Part shown: in pieces, positions 16,608 through 25,520 of the stretch
Layout: each line of letters begins with the position of its first letter
Position numbering within the stretch: the first letter of the stretch is position 1
Source of the DNA: JABGQS01 sp963666505
GTDB lineage: Bacteria; Bacillota; Clostridia; Christensenellales; SZUA-584
Assembly: GCA_963666505.2 (NCBI GenBank)
Contig: CAXXXL010000003.1
Location: 806,001 to 870,000 of the forward strand
Length of the DNA stretch: 64,000 nt
Direction: 5' to 3'
The notes under the pieces: model-generated
The model's input: the letters and a program-made list of their open reading frames with translations, nothing else
What the model was told of the DNA's origin: nothing
Databases searched by the model: none
Made by a program: the position numbers and the translations under genes

Positions 16608-17716
16608 AAGAAGAAAGCCGCTCAATTTCTGAGAACGTAACTTGGGGCCAGCGCAAGCGATTTGCAGATGGTAAAGTCAGCCTGCCGTATAAGCGGTTCC
16701 TCGGCTATGAAAAAGGCGAAGCCGACATTCCAAAGATTGTTGAAAGCGAGGCAAAAATTATTCGCATGATATACCGTATGTTCATGGAAGGCAAAACCTC
16801 ATCGGCCATAGCCAGGTACCTTGCTGCAGAAGGTATACTTTCACCTGGTGGTAAAAAGAAATGGCAGGTTGCCACTGTCAATTCAATACTAAGCAATGAA
16901 AAATATAAAGGCGATGCTTTGCTGCAGAAAAGTTTTACGGTAGACTTTCTTACTAAAACCACCAAAGTCAATGAAGGCGAGGTTCCACAGTACTATGTGC
17001 AAAACAGCCATCCCGCCATTATTGATCCGAAGGAGTTTGATGCGGTTCAAGCTGAGATCGAACGCAGAAAAAAGCTTGGGCGGCCAACCGCATGCCAGAG
17101 CCCGTTATCAACCAAGCTGGTCTGCGGTGACTGCGGCGGTTTTTATGGCTCAAAGGTGTGGGGCTCAAATACTAAGTACCGAAAGGTTATCTGGCAATGT
17201 AATGATAAGTTCAAAGGCGACACTAAATGCTCAACCCCGCATGTGACTGAAGATGAGATTAAACAGAAATTTGTTGAAGCGTTTAATTCAATGCTTGAGT
17301 ACCGTGACGAGCTTATTGCCAACTGCCGATTAGCACAAAAGACGCTTTTCGACTTTTCAGATGTTGAAACCGAGCTTGCTGAGTTGCATCGCGAGATTGA
17401 GGTGGTTGCAGAGCTTTCACTAAAGGCTATCTTTGAAAATGCGAATACTGCCATCAATCAGGAGGAATGGAATGATAGAAATAATGGGTATCTGGAAAGG
17501 CACCGGAAAGCAACTGAGAGGGTTGCTGAGCTTGAAAATTTAAAACGAGAACGGCAGAATAAGAAGCGTTCTATAGGGAGCTTTATTCGGGGGCTGGAGA
17601 ATCAGGAAGATGCCCTAGATGAGTTTGATGAAAAACTCTGGGTTGTGATGGTTGATAAAGTAAAAGTATTGTCAAGCGGCGAATTCGAATTCAGCTTCAA
17701 GGGTGCAATGAGATAA
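16577..17716 (+). pseudogene. Large serine recombinase lacking its catalytic domain
   Basis: Homology to the recombinase at 141-1718 starts at about 16607 with QEESRSISENVTWGQRKRF and continues collinearly to the end. It includes the recombinase domain, zinc ribbon (CGDCGGFYGSKVWGSN) and coiled-coil tail. The nucleophile-bearing ~150 residues are missing and replaced by repeat copy 2, which supplies an accidental ATG at 16577. The remaining 370 residues could be translated as a DNA-binding protein but cannot catalyse recombination. It sits 22 bp left of module B. Confidence 0.85.
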
Positions 17717-17737
17717 TTATTCAGTAGTATAAATACT

Positions 17738-18718
17738 CTACTTGCTTATAACTTGTAAATTATGAGCATCAGATAATTCCATTCCAACCCATTTACTCTT
17801 CCCTTCAAAAATAGTACGGCCTTTTCTGTCTGTAAGGCGCATCATGATGTCGGCAGTGATGCTTTCTTCAATCTCACGCTCCATCAGACCGTTCTTAGGC
17901 GCCTTAAGGATGCCGCCTTGTCGGTATTCTGCATTGAATGTAAGTGTATAGCTTCTTTTTCTTACTTGGACTTCCAAGGTGTTATCATCTATTTTCAGAT
18001 GCGTGATTTTGCCGCCGTTGTATGTGGAAAAATTATAAAAGCCATTCTCGGTTTTGAGTAATGATATCAAACCGGTAAAACTGCTGCCCAGCCATGGTAT
18101 TCGTGCAACCGAAAACATAAAGGATGCGTTGCTTTTTTCAAAATGATTGGCCTGAAGCCAAACCCAGGATTCGGGGAAAGACGTTCCCCAGTCTTTTTCA
18201 ATGTAACCTTCTCCACCTGTCATATCTATTTTAGCATCATTAATACTAAGGGTGCCGCTAATAGTGTGGCTGATATTGACGACGCCGTGGTAGCATTCCA
18301 TACCGGGCATGAACGAAAAGGGACCCATAACACCTGGATGAAAAAAGGATTTAGGGTATTTTAAGATATTATCGAAATGAAGCGCACCGGATATGCTGGT
18401 TTTTTCATTGCTCAGGTTCACATCAATACTCTTGTCGGAAAAATGATTGGGACCTATCTGGATATCAAAAGTATTTTTATCGGTACTAAAATCCTTAAAC
18501 GGAAACCTATAATACTCGGTTTGACCTTTTACCGCATCAATAAACTGAACAAATGAATGTGAATCTTGCTTATTCTCACCTATCGATATTCCTGGTATTA
18601 TAGCAATAACCGTTTTTCGAGACTTGTCTATGAGCTTGAAATACCAGCCTTCGAAATAGTTCTTTTTTCTTTTTGCACCTTGATATGTTTCAGGCCTCCA
18701 TATTTTCATTATAGACAA
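17738..18718 (-). CDS. Tocopherol cyclase-like protein, module B
   Basis: Near-identical paralog of the 6376-7356 product with a handful of substitutions, for example Asn-Gly to Glu-Lys after QANHF and Ile to Met before PGMECYHG. The family motifs YFEGWYFK and EKDWGTSFPESW are intact. The TTG 18718 start after GGAGGTGA is preferred, with ATG 18709 as alternative. The conservation of both frames under silent divergence suggests that both copies are under selection. It is divergent from the Rieske gene at 18915. Confidence 0.8.
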   Translation of the reverse strand: MSIMKIWRPETYQGAKRKKNYFEGWYFKLIDKSRKTVIAIIPGISIGENKQDSHSFVQFIDAVKGQTEYYRFPFKDFSTDKNTFDIQIGPNHFSDKSIDVNLSNEKTSISGALHFDNILKYPKSFFHPGVMGPFSFMPGMECYHGVVNISHTISGTLSINDAKIDMTGGEGYIEKDWGTSFPESWVWLQANHFEKSNASFMFSVARIPWLGSSFTGLISLLKTENGFYNFSTYNGGKITHLKIDDNTLEVQVRKRSYTLTFNAEYRQGGILKAPKNGLMEREIEESITADIMMRLTDRKGRTIFEGKSKWVGMELSDAHNLQVISK

Positions 18719-18914
18719 ATTGTCACCTCCAATAAACGAGCAAAAGGATATAAAAGTAAAACTAGTTTGCATTAGATTCATTCTATTTTGCTTAATTCTT
18801 CATCTTATTATATCACTATATTTGCTGAAGATGTGACTTTATATTGTTTGTGATAAAGATATAGTGCGAATTCTCAATAAATATGATATTATTTGCCTAT
18901 AGGTGGTGATAAAA

Positions 18915-19244
18915 ATGGAGTACAAGCTAATTGCTCAAACAAGCGAACTGCCAAATGGTAATAAGAAAAAGATTCTTTATGATAACAGAGAAATACTAAT
19001 AGTAAATGTCGAAGGTTCCTTTTATGCCGTAGATAACAAATGTCCCCATATGGAAGGCTCTCTCTACGACGGAAACTTGGATGGGTATTCCATTGTTTGC
19101 CCGAGGCACGGATCTGGTTTTGATGTACGAACCGGAAAGGTTACTCAAACTGGAAAAATGCTTTATATAAAAGTTAAGCCAAAGGCTCTGCATACTTATC
19201 CTGTTAAAATTGAAGGGACGAATATTTTTATAGGAATTGAATAA
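18915..19244 (+). CDS. Rieske-type [2Fe-2S] ferredoxin, module B
   Basis: Paralog of the 7553-7882 protein, differing at only a few positions (Gly to Glu in CPHMEGSL, His to Tyr, Gly to Ala). Both cluster motifs CPHM and CPRHG remain. ATG 18915 follows AGGTGGTG. First gene of the module B operon, 17 bp before the split-barrel gene. The promoter region 18719-18914 is a slightly diverged copy of that of module A. Confidence 0.88.
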   Translation: MEYKLIAQTSELPNGNKKKILYDNREILIVNVEGSFYAVDNKCPHMEGSLYDGNLDGYSIVCPRHGSGFDVRTGKVTQTGKMLYIKVKPKALHTYPVKIEGTNIFIGIE

Positions 19245-19261
19245 ATACACGAGGTGCCAAA

Positions 19262-19690
19262 ATGAAGTCTGTCTTGATGGACATTTTGTTAAATAACAAT
19301 TTATGTGTTTTGAGCACATGCAAAAACAATATTCCGAACTCTTCTCTCATGCAATATTTATGTGATAGTCGATGCACAAAAATATACATGCTTACACTAA
19401 AAGAAAGCACAAAATACAACAACATTATAAATAATTCAAATGTAAGTTTATTGATAGATACTAGGATTCGCAACAATGAACCTCAAATACAAGCTGCAAC
19501 TATATATGGCCAAGCATCTATATTAGATGATATAAGCATTTCCAAGAAGATTATTGACCAACTATCAAAGAATCACGAGAGCCTTTTGAACCTGGCCTCA
19601 GATATAAATGTCTGTGTTATAGAGATTGCTATTAAGAGCGCTTTGCTTCTCGAAAACGTGGATAAGAGCTCTCTTATTAGTTTTACTTAA
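19262..19690 (+). CDS. Pyridoxamine 5'-phosphate oxidase-like split-barrel protein, module B
   Basis: 142-aa paralog of the 7900-8334 product. It ends two residues earlier because of a TAA. More substitutions have accumulated here than in the heliorhodopsin, especially in the C-terminal half (DDISISKKIIDQLSKNHES). Small flavin/heme-binding split-barrel family; ligand unknown. ATG follows GAGGTG. It lies 34 bp upstream of heliorhodopsin 2. Confidence 0.75.
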   Translation: MKSVLMDILLNNNLCVLSTCKNNIPNSSLMQYLCDSRCTKIYMLTLKESTKYNNIINNSNVSLLIDTRIRNNEPQIQAATIYGQASILDDISISKKIIDQLSKNHESLLNLASDINVCVIEIAIKSALLLENVDKSSLISFT

Positions 19691-19724
19691 GATCGAGTTT
19701 AAAATAAAAAAAGGGGAAAGAAAA

Positions 19725-20516
19725 ATGGTTGAATTGCAGTTTAAAAAGCTTAGACGGTTTAACGTAATTATGGGCGGGCTCCATTTACTACAAGGCATTG
19801 CTATGATTTTTCTTGCTACTGCAGTAATACAAAACATTGCAGAATTTTCCCCCAAGATCACACAATTCTATTTGAGTTATAACATGCAAACGCAGTCCTT
19901 GGAAACGACATCAAGAGTCTTATTTGAGTTGCCTTTTGGAATTCTAGTAGCGGTATTCCTCCTGCTGTCAGCTGTAGCCCATGCTTTAATATCTATACCG
20001 AAAAAACTTAATGAAAAATATAATAGTGACTTATCAAAAGGTATAAACAAGTTTAGATGGTTTGAGTACGCACTAAGTTCTTCGGTGATGATTGTTCTGA
20101 TATCTACACTATTCGGGATTTACGACATTGGATCACTTATTCTGATTTTCGTTGTTAATGCTTCGATGAATTTGTTCGGCTTGGTAATGGAGCAGTTAAA
20201 CTCGAAGAGAACTGATGGAAAAACAAACTGGGGGCCATTCGTTTGGGGTTCTATTGCAGGCATAGCTCCTTGGGTTGTAATCTTGATTTATATGTTTGGT
20301 ACAGGAAACCTGGATATGGTACCTTGGTTTGTATGGGCTATTGTAGGAACATATTTTGTCGCTTTTAACACATTCCCGATTAATATGATACTACAATATA
20401 AAAAGGTTGGAAAATGGAACGATTATCTATACGGAGAAAGAACATATATTGTCCTAAGTCTAGTAGCCAAATCCCTGTTAGCTTGGTTGGTTTTGTTTGG
20501 TGCAATGCAGCCATAA
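19725..20516 (+). CDS. Heliorhodopsin 2 (module B)
   Basis: 263-aa protein differing from heliorhodopsin 1 at only three visible positions (Thr to Ala near residue 33, Ser to Asn near 53, Ile to Leu near 251). The Schiff-base Lys249 (SLVAKSLLAW), Glu114 counterion and both His are conserved. I place the start at ATG 19725 after GGGGAAAG, equivalent to copy 1. The frame is open further upstream but that part overlaps the split-barrel gene. Its central 417 bp are identical to copy 1 at DNA level. It is followed by a hairpin and then the oppositely oriented DUF454-katG-perR operon. Confidence 0.93.
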   Translation: MVELQFKKLRRFNVIMGGLHLLQGIAMIFLATAVIQNIAEFSPKITQFYLSYNMQTQSLETTSRVLFELPFGILVAVFLLLSAVAHALISIPKKLNEKYNSDLSKGINKFRWFEYALSSSVMIVLISTLFGIYDIGSLILIFVVNASMNLFGLVMEQLNSKRTDGKTNWGPFVWGSIAGIAPWVVILIYMFGTGNLDMVPWFVWAIVGTYFVAFNTFPINMILQYKKVGKWNDYLYGERTYIVLSLVAKSLLAWLVLFGAMQP

Positions 20517-20569
20517 TAAAAGCGAAATCTGGTGAACTTTATAATTGACAGCATTCGGTATTTATAAGG

Positions 20570-20608
20570 ACTACAACTGGCTTCAATAATTTTGTCGCCA
20601 GTTGTAGT
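20570..20608 (+). terminator. Hairpin terminator after heliorhodopsin 2
   Basis: ACTACAACTGGC (20570-20581) pairs with GCCAGTTGTAGT (20597-20608), followed by TTCC. Relative to module A, one G-C pair is replaced by A-T. Confidence 0.7.
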
Positions 20609-20701
20609 TTCCTAATATTCTTACCTTTACGCCAAATCGCAGTATTGGAGCAAACGTACTACTGGTGACGGCAAAAGTATTGCTGGTTCTATATTGGTCA
20701 T

Positions 20702-21121
20702 TCATACCTCTTCTTTTTCATCGGTATAACTAAGAGATATGAACTCTGATTTATCGACAGTCCGCAGCAAAATCAAATGGATACTGACACCTATGCCAAC
20801 TAGAAACAGGAGAACCCTGACATACCAACTATCAATGATCAATATTGATACAATCAGCCCTGCCCATAAAAAAATTATTGCCCCTACCTTCGTACTTTTC
20901 AATACAGCTCTGTTAGTGATGTAATTATAAATGTATGCACCTAAAACCTTGTGATATATTAGCCACCTGTACAGCTTTTTCGAACTTCGGAGGTAACAGA
21001 AAACTGCCAGAAGAAAAAACGGCGTTGTCGGTAGCACAGGAATAAATATACCAACAACTCCTAATGCTACTGAAAAGCTGCCGCTTATTATTAATAAGTA
21101 TTTCTTCGCTACATTTAACAT
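20702..21121 (-). CDS. DUF454 (YbaN-like) inner-membrane protein
   Basis: About 139 aa with three or four hydrophobic segments and the family signature GVVGIFIPVLPTTPFFLLAVFC followed by a Ser-rich cytosolic stretch and YRWL. The function of DUF454 proteins is unknown. ATG 21121 gives the usual N-terminal length, and the longer GTG start at 21145 has no ribosome site. It lies 100 bp downstream of katG on the same strand and probably belongs to the perR-katG transcript, suggesting a role in oxidative or heme stress (inference). Confidence 0.78.
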   Translation of the reverse strand: MLNVAKKYLLIISGSFSVALGVVGIFIPVLPTTPFFLLAVFCYLRSSKKLYRWLIYHKVLGAYIYNYITNRAVLKSTKVGAIIFLWAGLIVSILIIDSWYVRVLLFLVGIGVSIHLILLRTVDKSEFISLSYTDEKEEV

Positions 21122-21220
21122 TTCGTTCTGCTCTCTCAAATCCACCGGACAAAGGGGCAGAGTTTTCCGCCCCTTTATTCATTTTACTTCTGCGCAATAA
21201 GATTATAAGTAATCCTAACT

Positions 21221-23416
21221 TCATTTTAAATCAAAGCGATCTGCGTTCATGACTTTGTTCCATGCCGCTATAAAATCTTCAACGAATTTATTCTGGGAAT
21301 CTTTGCATGCATAGACTTCCGCAATTGCACGAAGCTGAGAATTGGATCCGAAGATGAGATCGACACGTGTTCCCATCCATTTGAGTTTACCCGTGGTCCT
21401 ATCCCGTCCTTCAAATACGTTCTCATCTTTCTCAGTGGATTTCCAAACAGTCCCCATGTCGAGAAGATTCACAAAGAAATCATTAGTAAGCGTCTCGGGA
21501 CTATTTGTGAAAACACCGTGCTTTGACTGTTCGTAGTTAGCACCGAGCACACGCAAACCGCCAATCAACACTGTCATTTCCGGTGCTGTAAGGGTAAGCA
21601 ACTGCGCACGGTCAATCAGCATTTCCTCCGCCGAGACAGAGTATTTGGCCTTCTGGTAATTGCGGAATCCATCTGCCTTTGGTTCAAGCACTTTGAAAGA
21701 ATCGATGTCCGTCTGTTCCTGAGTTGCATCCGTACGACCGGGTATAAATGGAACCGCAATCTCCTTGCCGGCATTCTTCGCAGCCAGCTCTATTGCCGCA
21801 CATCCACCAAGCACAATTAAATCAGCCAAAGATATTTTTTTATTACCTGACTGCGCCTCGTTGAACTCTTTCTGTATTTTTTCATATGCCTTCAGCGCTT
21901 TTTTAAGCTTCTTTGGTTCATTGACTTCCCAGTTTATCTGTGGTTCAAGGCGAATGCGCGCTCCATTTGCACCTCCGCGTTTGTCTGAGCCTCGGAAGGT
22001 CGATGCGGACGCCCAAGCCGTAGAAGCCAGCTGAGAGACCGAAAGACCAGAATCAAGTATCTTAGCCTTCAGGGTTTTAATATCGTTTTCATTAACTAAC
22101 TCATGATCGACTGTCGGAACTGGATCCTGCCAGATCAGCTCTTCTTCAGGAACATCGGGACCAAGGTAGCGTGAGCGCGGACCTATGTCGCGGTGGGTCA
22201 GCTTAAACCACGCTCTGGCAAAAGCATCCGCAAATTCATCTGGATTTTCCAGATAACGCTTTGCGATCGGTGCATATACCGGGTCATACCGAAGAGATAG
22301 GTCTGCAGTTGTCATCATCGGGCGCAGCTTTTTCGTGGGATCGTGCGCATCGACCACCATGTCTTCTTCGTCAACATCTTTCGCCAGCCACTGATTGGCG
22401 CCCGCCGGGCTCTTAACCAGCTCGTATTCGTATTTAAACAATACTTTTAAGTATCCCATATCGAATTTGGTCGGGTTTGGCTTCCATGCGCCTTCAATTC
22501 CGCTGCTGATCGTATCTCCGCCTTTGCCGCTTTTATAGCTACTTTTCCAGCCAAGCCCCTGCTGCTCTATTGGCGCACCTTCCGGTTCGGCTCCGACGTG
22601 CGTTGCGGGGCCTGCGCCATGGCATTTACCGAATGTGTGTCCTCCTGCAACGAGCGCAACCGTTTCTTCATCGTTCATGGCCATGCGGGCAAAAGTTTCC
22701 CGCACATCAATACCGGAAGCAACCGGATCAGGATTGCCGTTTGGACCCTCTGGATTAACATAGATAAGCCCCATCTGCACAGCCGCAAGCGGGTTTTCAA
22801 GATCACGCTTGCCTGAGTAGCGGTTATCACCGAGCCACTCATCTTCTGAGCCCCAGTAGATATCTTCTTCCGGTTCCCAAACGTCAACGCGGCCGCCGCC
22901 GAAACCAAATGGTTTGAGTCCCATTGACTCAATGGCACAGTTGCCGGCGAGTATCATGAGGTCAGCCCAGGATATCTCATTCCCATATTTCAGTTTTATG
23001 GGCCAAAGCAACCGACGTGCCTTGTCGAGATTGACATTGTCCGGCCAGCTGTTAAGCGGCGCCAAACGCTGGCTGCCTGAGCCAGCACCTCCACGACCGT
23101 CACCCATGCGGTATGTGCCTGCGCTGTGCCAAGCCATACGTATGAACAGAGGACCATAATGGCCCCAGTCAGCTGGCCACCAGTCCTGTGAGTCGGTCAT
23201 CAATGCAAACAGATCTTTCTTAATAGCTTCCAGGTCAAGTTTTTTGAATTCCTCAGCATAGTTAAAATCCTCACCCATAGGATTACTTAAATTTGAATTT
23301 TGGTGTAGAATTTTCAGGTTTAGCTGATTTGGCCACCAGTCCTTGTTGGAAGTTCCGCCGCCGGCGACCGATCGGCTGGTAGCACCGGTTACGGGGCATT
23401 TCCCTTTTTCACGCAT
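21221..23416 (-). CDS. katG: Catalase-peroxidase KatG
   Basis: About 731 aa, full length for bifunctional catalase-peroxidases. The N-terminal heme domain shows RMAWHSAGTYR (distal Arg-Trp-His) and GLIYVNPEGP (Tyr of the adduct). ARMAMNDEETVALVAGGH holds the adduct Met and proximal His. These supply the Trp-Tyr-Met crosslink needed for catalase activity. A second, degenerate peroxidase-like domain follows (ASTAWASASTFRGSDKRGG). The start MREKGKCPVTG follows GGGAGG and is preferred over the in-frame ATG ten codons upstream. It detoxifies H2O2 and is controlled with the adjacent perR. Unusual but known among clostridia. Confidence 0.96.
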   Translation of the reverse strand: MREKGKCPVTGATSRSVAGGGTSNKDWWPNQLNLKILHQNSNLSNPMGEDFNYAEEFKKLDLEAIKKDLFALMTDSQDWWPADWGHYGPLFIRMAWHSAGTYRMGDGRGGAGSGSQRLAPLNSWPDNVNLDKARRLLWPIKLKYGNEISWADLMILAGNCAIESMGLKPFGFGGGRVDVWEPEEDIYWGSEDEWLGDNRYSGKRDLENPLAAVQMGLIYVNPEGPNGNPDPVASGIDVRETFARMAMNDEETVALVAGGHTFGKCHGAGPATHVGAEPEGAPIEQQGLGWKSSYKSGKGGDTISSGIEGAWKPNPTKFDMGYLKVLFKYEYELVKSPAGANQWLAKDVDEEDMVVDAHDPTKKLRPMMTTADLSLRYDPVYAPIAKRYLENPDEFADAFARAWFKLTHRDIGPRSRYLGPDVPEEELIWQDPVPTVDHELVNENDIKTLKAKILDSGLSVSQLASTAWASASTFRGSDKRGGANGARIRLEPQINWEVNEPKKLKKALKAYEKIQKEFNEAQSGNKKISLADLIVLGGCAAIELAAKNAGKEIAVPFIPGRTDATQEQTDIDSFKVLEPKADGFRNYQKAKYSVSAEEMLIDRAQLLTLTAPEMTVLIGGLRVLGANYEQSKHGVFTNSPETLTNDFFVNLLDMGTVWKSTEKDENVFEGRDRTTGKLKWMGTRVDLIFGSNSQLRAIAEVYACKDSQNKFVEDFIAAWNKVMNADRFDLK

Positions 23417-23442
23417 TTTGCTTCCTCCCTTCATTTTTTGGT

Positions 23443-23862
23443 TCATTTATCTGAAAGGCATTTTGGGCAAACACCTTTGAAATACACATTTCTGATATCG
23501 ACTTGAAATTCATCCAAGCCTTCAACAGGAATTTGATCCATCTCAATATGAAAGTCATAAATAGCTCCGCATTGGCTGCATTTGAAATGACCGTGGCTTT
23601 TTGCTTGAAGGTCGTACCGCACTTCGTTATCTTCGATGTGGACCTCATTGACCAGCTTTTCTTCAACAAAAATCTTCAGAGTGTTATATATCGTTGCTTT
23701 TGTAAGAGTTGGCATAGTGGGTTTCAATTCTTTATATATCTCTTCAACCGTTGGATGATTATTGTGCAGATGAAAATATTCAAGGATTTTTAGCCTTTGA
23801 TGAGATGGCCTGATGTTATTACTTGTGAGCTCATCAGCAAGATACGTATATTTTCGATCCAT
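23443..23862 (-). CDS. perR: PerR-type peroxide-sensing Fur-family repressor
   Basis: This 139-aa Fur-family protein has an N-terminal winged helix (RPSHQRLKILEYF, TKATIYNTLKIF). A C-terminal domain follows with the structural zinc Cys pairs CSQCG and CPKC. The regulatory metal ligands expected for PerR are visible (His in HNNHPTVEE, Asp in RYDLQ, His-Gly-His). The gene precedes katG with a stop only a few bases before the katG ribosome site, as in many PerR-controlled katG operons. A PerR box lies in its promoter region. PerR releases DNA after iron-catalysed His oxidation by peroxide. Confidence 0.9.
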   Translation of the reverse strand: MDRKYTYLADELTSNNIRPSHQRLKILEYFHLHNNHPTVEEIYKELKPTMPTLTKATIYNTLKIFVEEKLVNEVHIEDNEVRYDLQAKSHGHFKCSQCGAIYDFHIEMDQIPVEGLDEFQVDIRNVYFKGVCPKCLSDK

Positions 23863-23901
23863 AAATAGACCTCTTTATATAAATATATGTATTAATTAAA
23901 T

Positions 23902-23920
23902 ATTTATAATCGTTATAAAT
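23902..23920. promoter_or_regulatory. PerR box upstream of perR-katG
   Basis: ATTTATAA-TCG-TTATAAAT is a perfect inverted repeat. The core TTATAATCGTTATAA matches the 7-1-7 PerR consensus at 13 of 14 positions. It lies 40 nt upstream of the perR start. Confidence 0.82.
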
Positions 23921-24027
23921 ATAGTATCATACGTATTGTAATATGTAAATAAATATTAGCAATTATAAGTTTTTGCGTTACGGGATTAATAATATTAAGA
24001 GGTGTAATTTTCGTAGGTTGTCATGTT

Positions 24028-24120
24028 TGCACACCCCTAAAGAAAATGCACACCCCTTGCTTAGAATCGTTGAAATTTAGGCAAGGGGTGTGCATTTTAT
24101 CAATTTGTAGTACTTTAGCC
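24028..24120 (+). repeat. Palindromic repeat, copy 3 of 4
   Basis: Same architecture as copies 1, 2 and 4. The stem inner pairs are of the CTTG/CAAG type, as in copy 1. The tail CAATTTGTAGTACTTTAG is as in copy 4. No gene is interrupted here. The rest of the 600-bp gap 23863-24460 holds the PerR box, a terminator, and an IS3 end. Confidence 0.85.
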
Positions 24121-24148
24121 ACCATTGGAAGTCAAAAAAAATACATCC

Positions 24149-24180
24149 CCGAAAAAGCCCATAACCATGGGCTTTTTCGG
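24149..24180. terminator. Strong bidirectional-looking terminator hairpin
   Basis: CCGAAAAAGCCCAT and ATGGGCTTTTTCGG form a perfect 14-bp stem with an AACC loop, with A-rich sequence before and T-rich sequence after. Confidence 0.75.
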
Positions 24181-24341
24181 CGTTTTGAAGGTTTTTTTTA
24201 GTGTTTAGGTTGAGAGATGCATTTAGGCGTTTTTGGGGCAAAAGGGGAGTCGAACGGCCATTAGGGAAGAATATGGAGTCCGCCACTACAACAATTTATT
24301 TTTGTTCCGCCTTTTTATTACATTTTGGAACTACCCTTAAC

Positions 24342-24410
24342 AGTGCGTTGGAACCAGGGGCTTATAGCAAGCGTTTCTTAGCAAACTGTCCGAAAAAGTG
24401 TTGACTACCC
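24342..24410 (+). mobile_element. IS3-family right-end relic
   Basis: GTTGGAACCAGGGGCTTATA through ACTGTCCGAAAAAGTGTTGA matches, with few changes, the reverse complement of 55150-55210, the right end of the IS3 copy 2. The end is the inverted-repeat terminus CCC at 24408-24410. No transposase remains. Confidence 0.75.
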
Positions 24411-24428
24411 TTTCTTGATTTATATACA
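24401..24428 (+). promoter_or_regulatory. Hybrid promoter: -35 from IS end, -10 from flank
   Basis: TTGACT (24401-24406) lies within the IS3 right inverted repeat. TATACA (24423-24428) is 16 nt downstream in the flanking DNA. The promoter points at the phosphodiester glycosidase gene 33 nt away. Confidence 0.6.
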
Positions 24429-24460
24429 TGTTGCGTGTTAATATTTAAAAGGTGTAAAAA

Positions 24461-25471
24461 ATGACCGGTGGTGAGTGGATGAACATCAGAAAGAGTATTG
24501 GTGGAGTATTATTAATATCTCTTATTGTCTGCTTCTGCGGATGCGAAGCGAAAGCTGAAGTAGTGATATTACCAAATACAACTGAAACAACGGCGCCTGT
24601 TGAGGAGGCTGCCACCCCGTCACCGTCGCCGGAACATGTGCAAACACCGATACAGCCCCCGATTTTAAAACCTATTCCAACACAGTCAAATATGTGGGGA
24701 GAAAAATTCCCCGGTAAATTCACAGACGGCGAAGTTATCCAAAAGAGAAATATATATATGAGCAAGAACGTTAACGTCACTCTTAACACTATTAAAGAAG
24801 AAGGTTTAACATACTATTTTGCGGATATATACATAACTGACATTAAGTATTTTGTTTCCCCGTTCTCTGATGACGGATTCAATACCGGACAGCGCAAATT
24901 TGTATATGATATTGCAAGAGAAACAAGTGCAGTTGTTGCGATAAACGGTGATTACTGTGCAAATAATCCAGGCCCCGTTGTGCGTGATGGAATCCTGTAC
25001 AGAAACGAAGTTATGTGCGATATACTTGTGATGTATAAGGATGGTACGATGCAGACCTTTTCAAACGAAGAATACAGTGAAGAATCTATAGAAGCAATGA
25101 AAGATGAAGTATGGCAAATATGGACATTCGGGCCGATGCTGCTAAAAGACGGCCAGCCTATGACGCAATTCGATTTTTCAAAAAATGTAGACAGTATAAA
25201 CCCACGGACAGCTATAGGGTATTTTGAACCGGGGCATTATGCCTTTGTTACGGTAGACGGTCGTCAGCCGGGATACTCCGACGGGCTTGAAATGCAGAAC
25301 CTGTCTATGCTGATGTATGAGCTTGGCTGCAGCGTTGCATTCAACCTTGACGGAGGCGGGACAACGCAGATGGCTTTTATGGGCGATGAGATAAACAGCC
25401 CCAGTGTGCACAGGAAAACCAGGGATGCTGTTTGTATAATTGACGAGCCTGCTTCGTATGTATTATATTGA
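24461..25471 (+). CDS. Lipoprotein with phosphodiester glycosidase (NAGPA) domain
   Basis: A lipoprotein signal (GGVLLISLIVCFCGCEAKAE, lipobox Cys) is followed by a Pro/Thr-rich linker (about 40-75). A phosphodiester glycosidase/NAGPA-like domain covers about 105-330, with VVAINGDYCANNPGPVVRDG, WTFGPMLLKDGQ, NPRTAIGYFE and the C-terminal FNLDGGGTTQMAF. Family members cleave sugar-phosphodiester or N-acetylglucosamine linkages outside the cell. AAAGGTG supports the 24461 start, and ATG 24479 after GGTGGTGAG is an alternative. It lies 49 bp upstream of the CotH-type gene, suggesting one surface-protein operon. Its promoter appears to be partly built from an IS end. Confidence 0.85.
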   Translation: MTGGEWMNIRKSIGGVLLISLIVCFCGCEAKAEVVILPNTTETTAPVEEAATPSPSPEHVQTPIQPPILKPIPTQSNMWGEKFPGKFTDGEVIQKRNIYMSKNVNVTLNTIKEEGLTYYFADIYITDIKYFVSPFSDDGFNTGQRKFVYDIARETSAVVAINGDYCANNPGPVVRDGILYRNEVMCDILVMYKDGTMQTFSNEEYSEESIEAMKDEVWQIWTFGPMLLKDGQPMTQFDFSKNVDSINPRTAIGYFEPGHYAFVTVDGRQPGYSDGLEMQNLSMLMYELGCSVAFNLDGGGTTQMAFMGDEINSPSVHRKTRDAVCIIDEPASYVLY

Positions 25472-25520
25472 TATTTTACCGCAGTAATAAAAACCGAATT
25501 TAGACGAAAAGGAAGCTGAG

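Larger units (their letters stand above)
17738..20613. repeat. Duplicated heliorhodopsin module, copy B
   Basis: Second copy of 6376-9250 in the same orientation. Most of the block shows scattered silent differences, but 19883-20299 is base-for-base identical to 8520-8936, suggesting recent gene conversion inside the heliorhodopsin gene. Confidence 0.95.
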
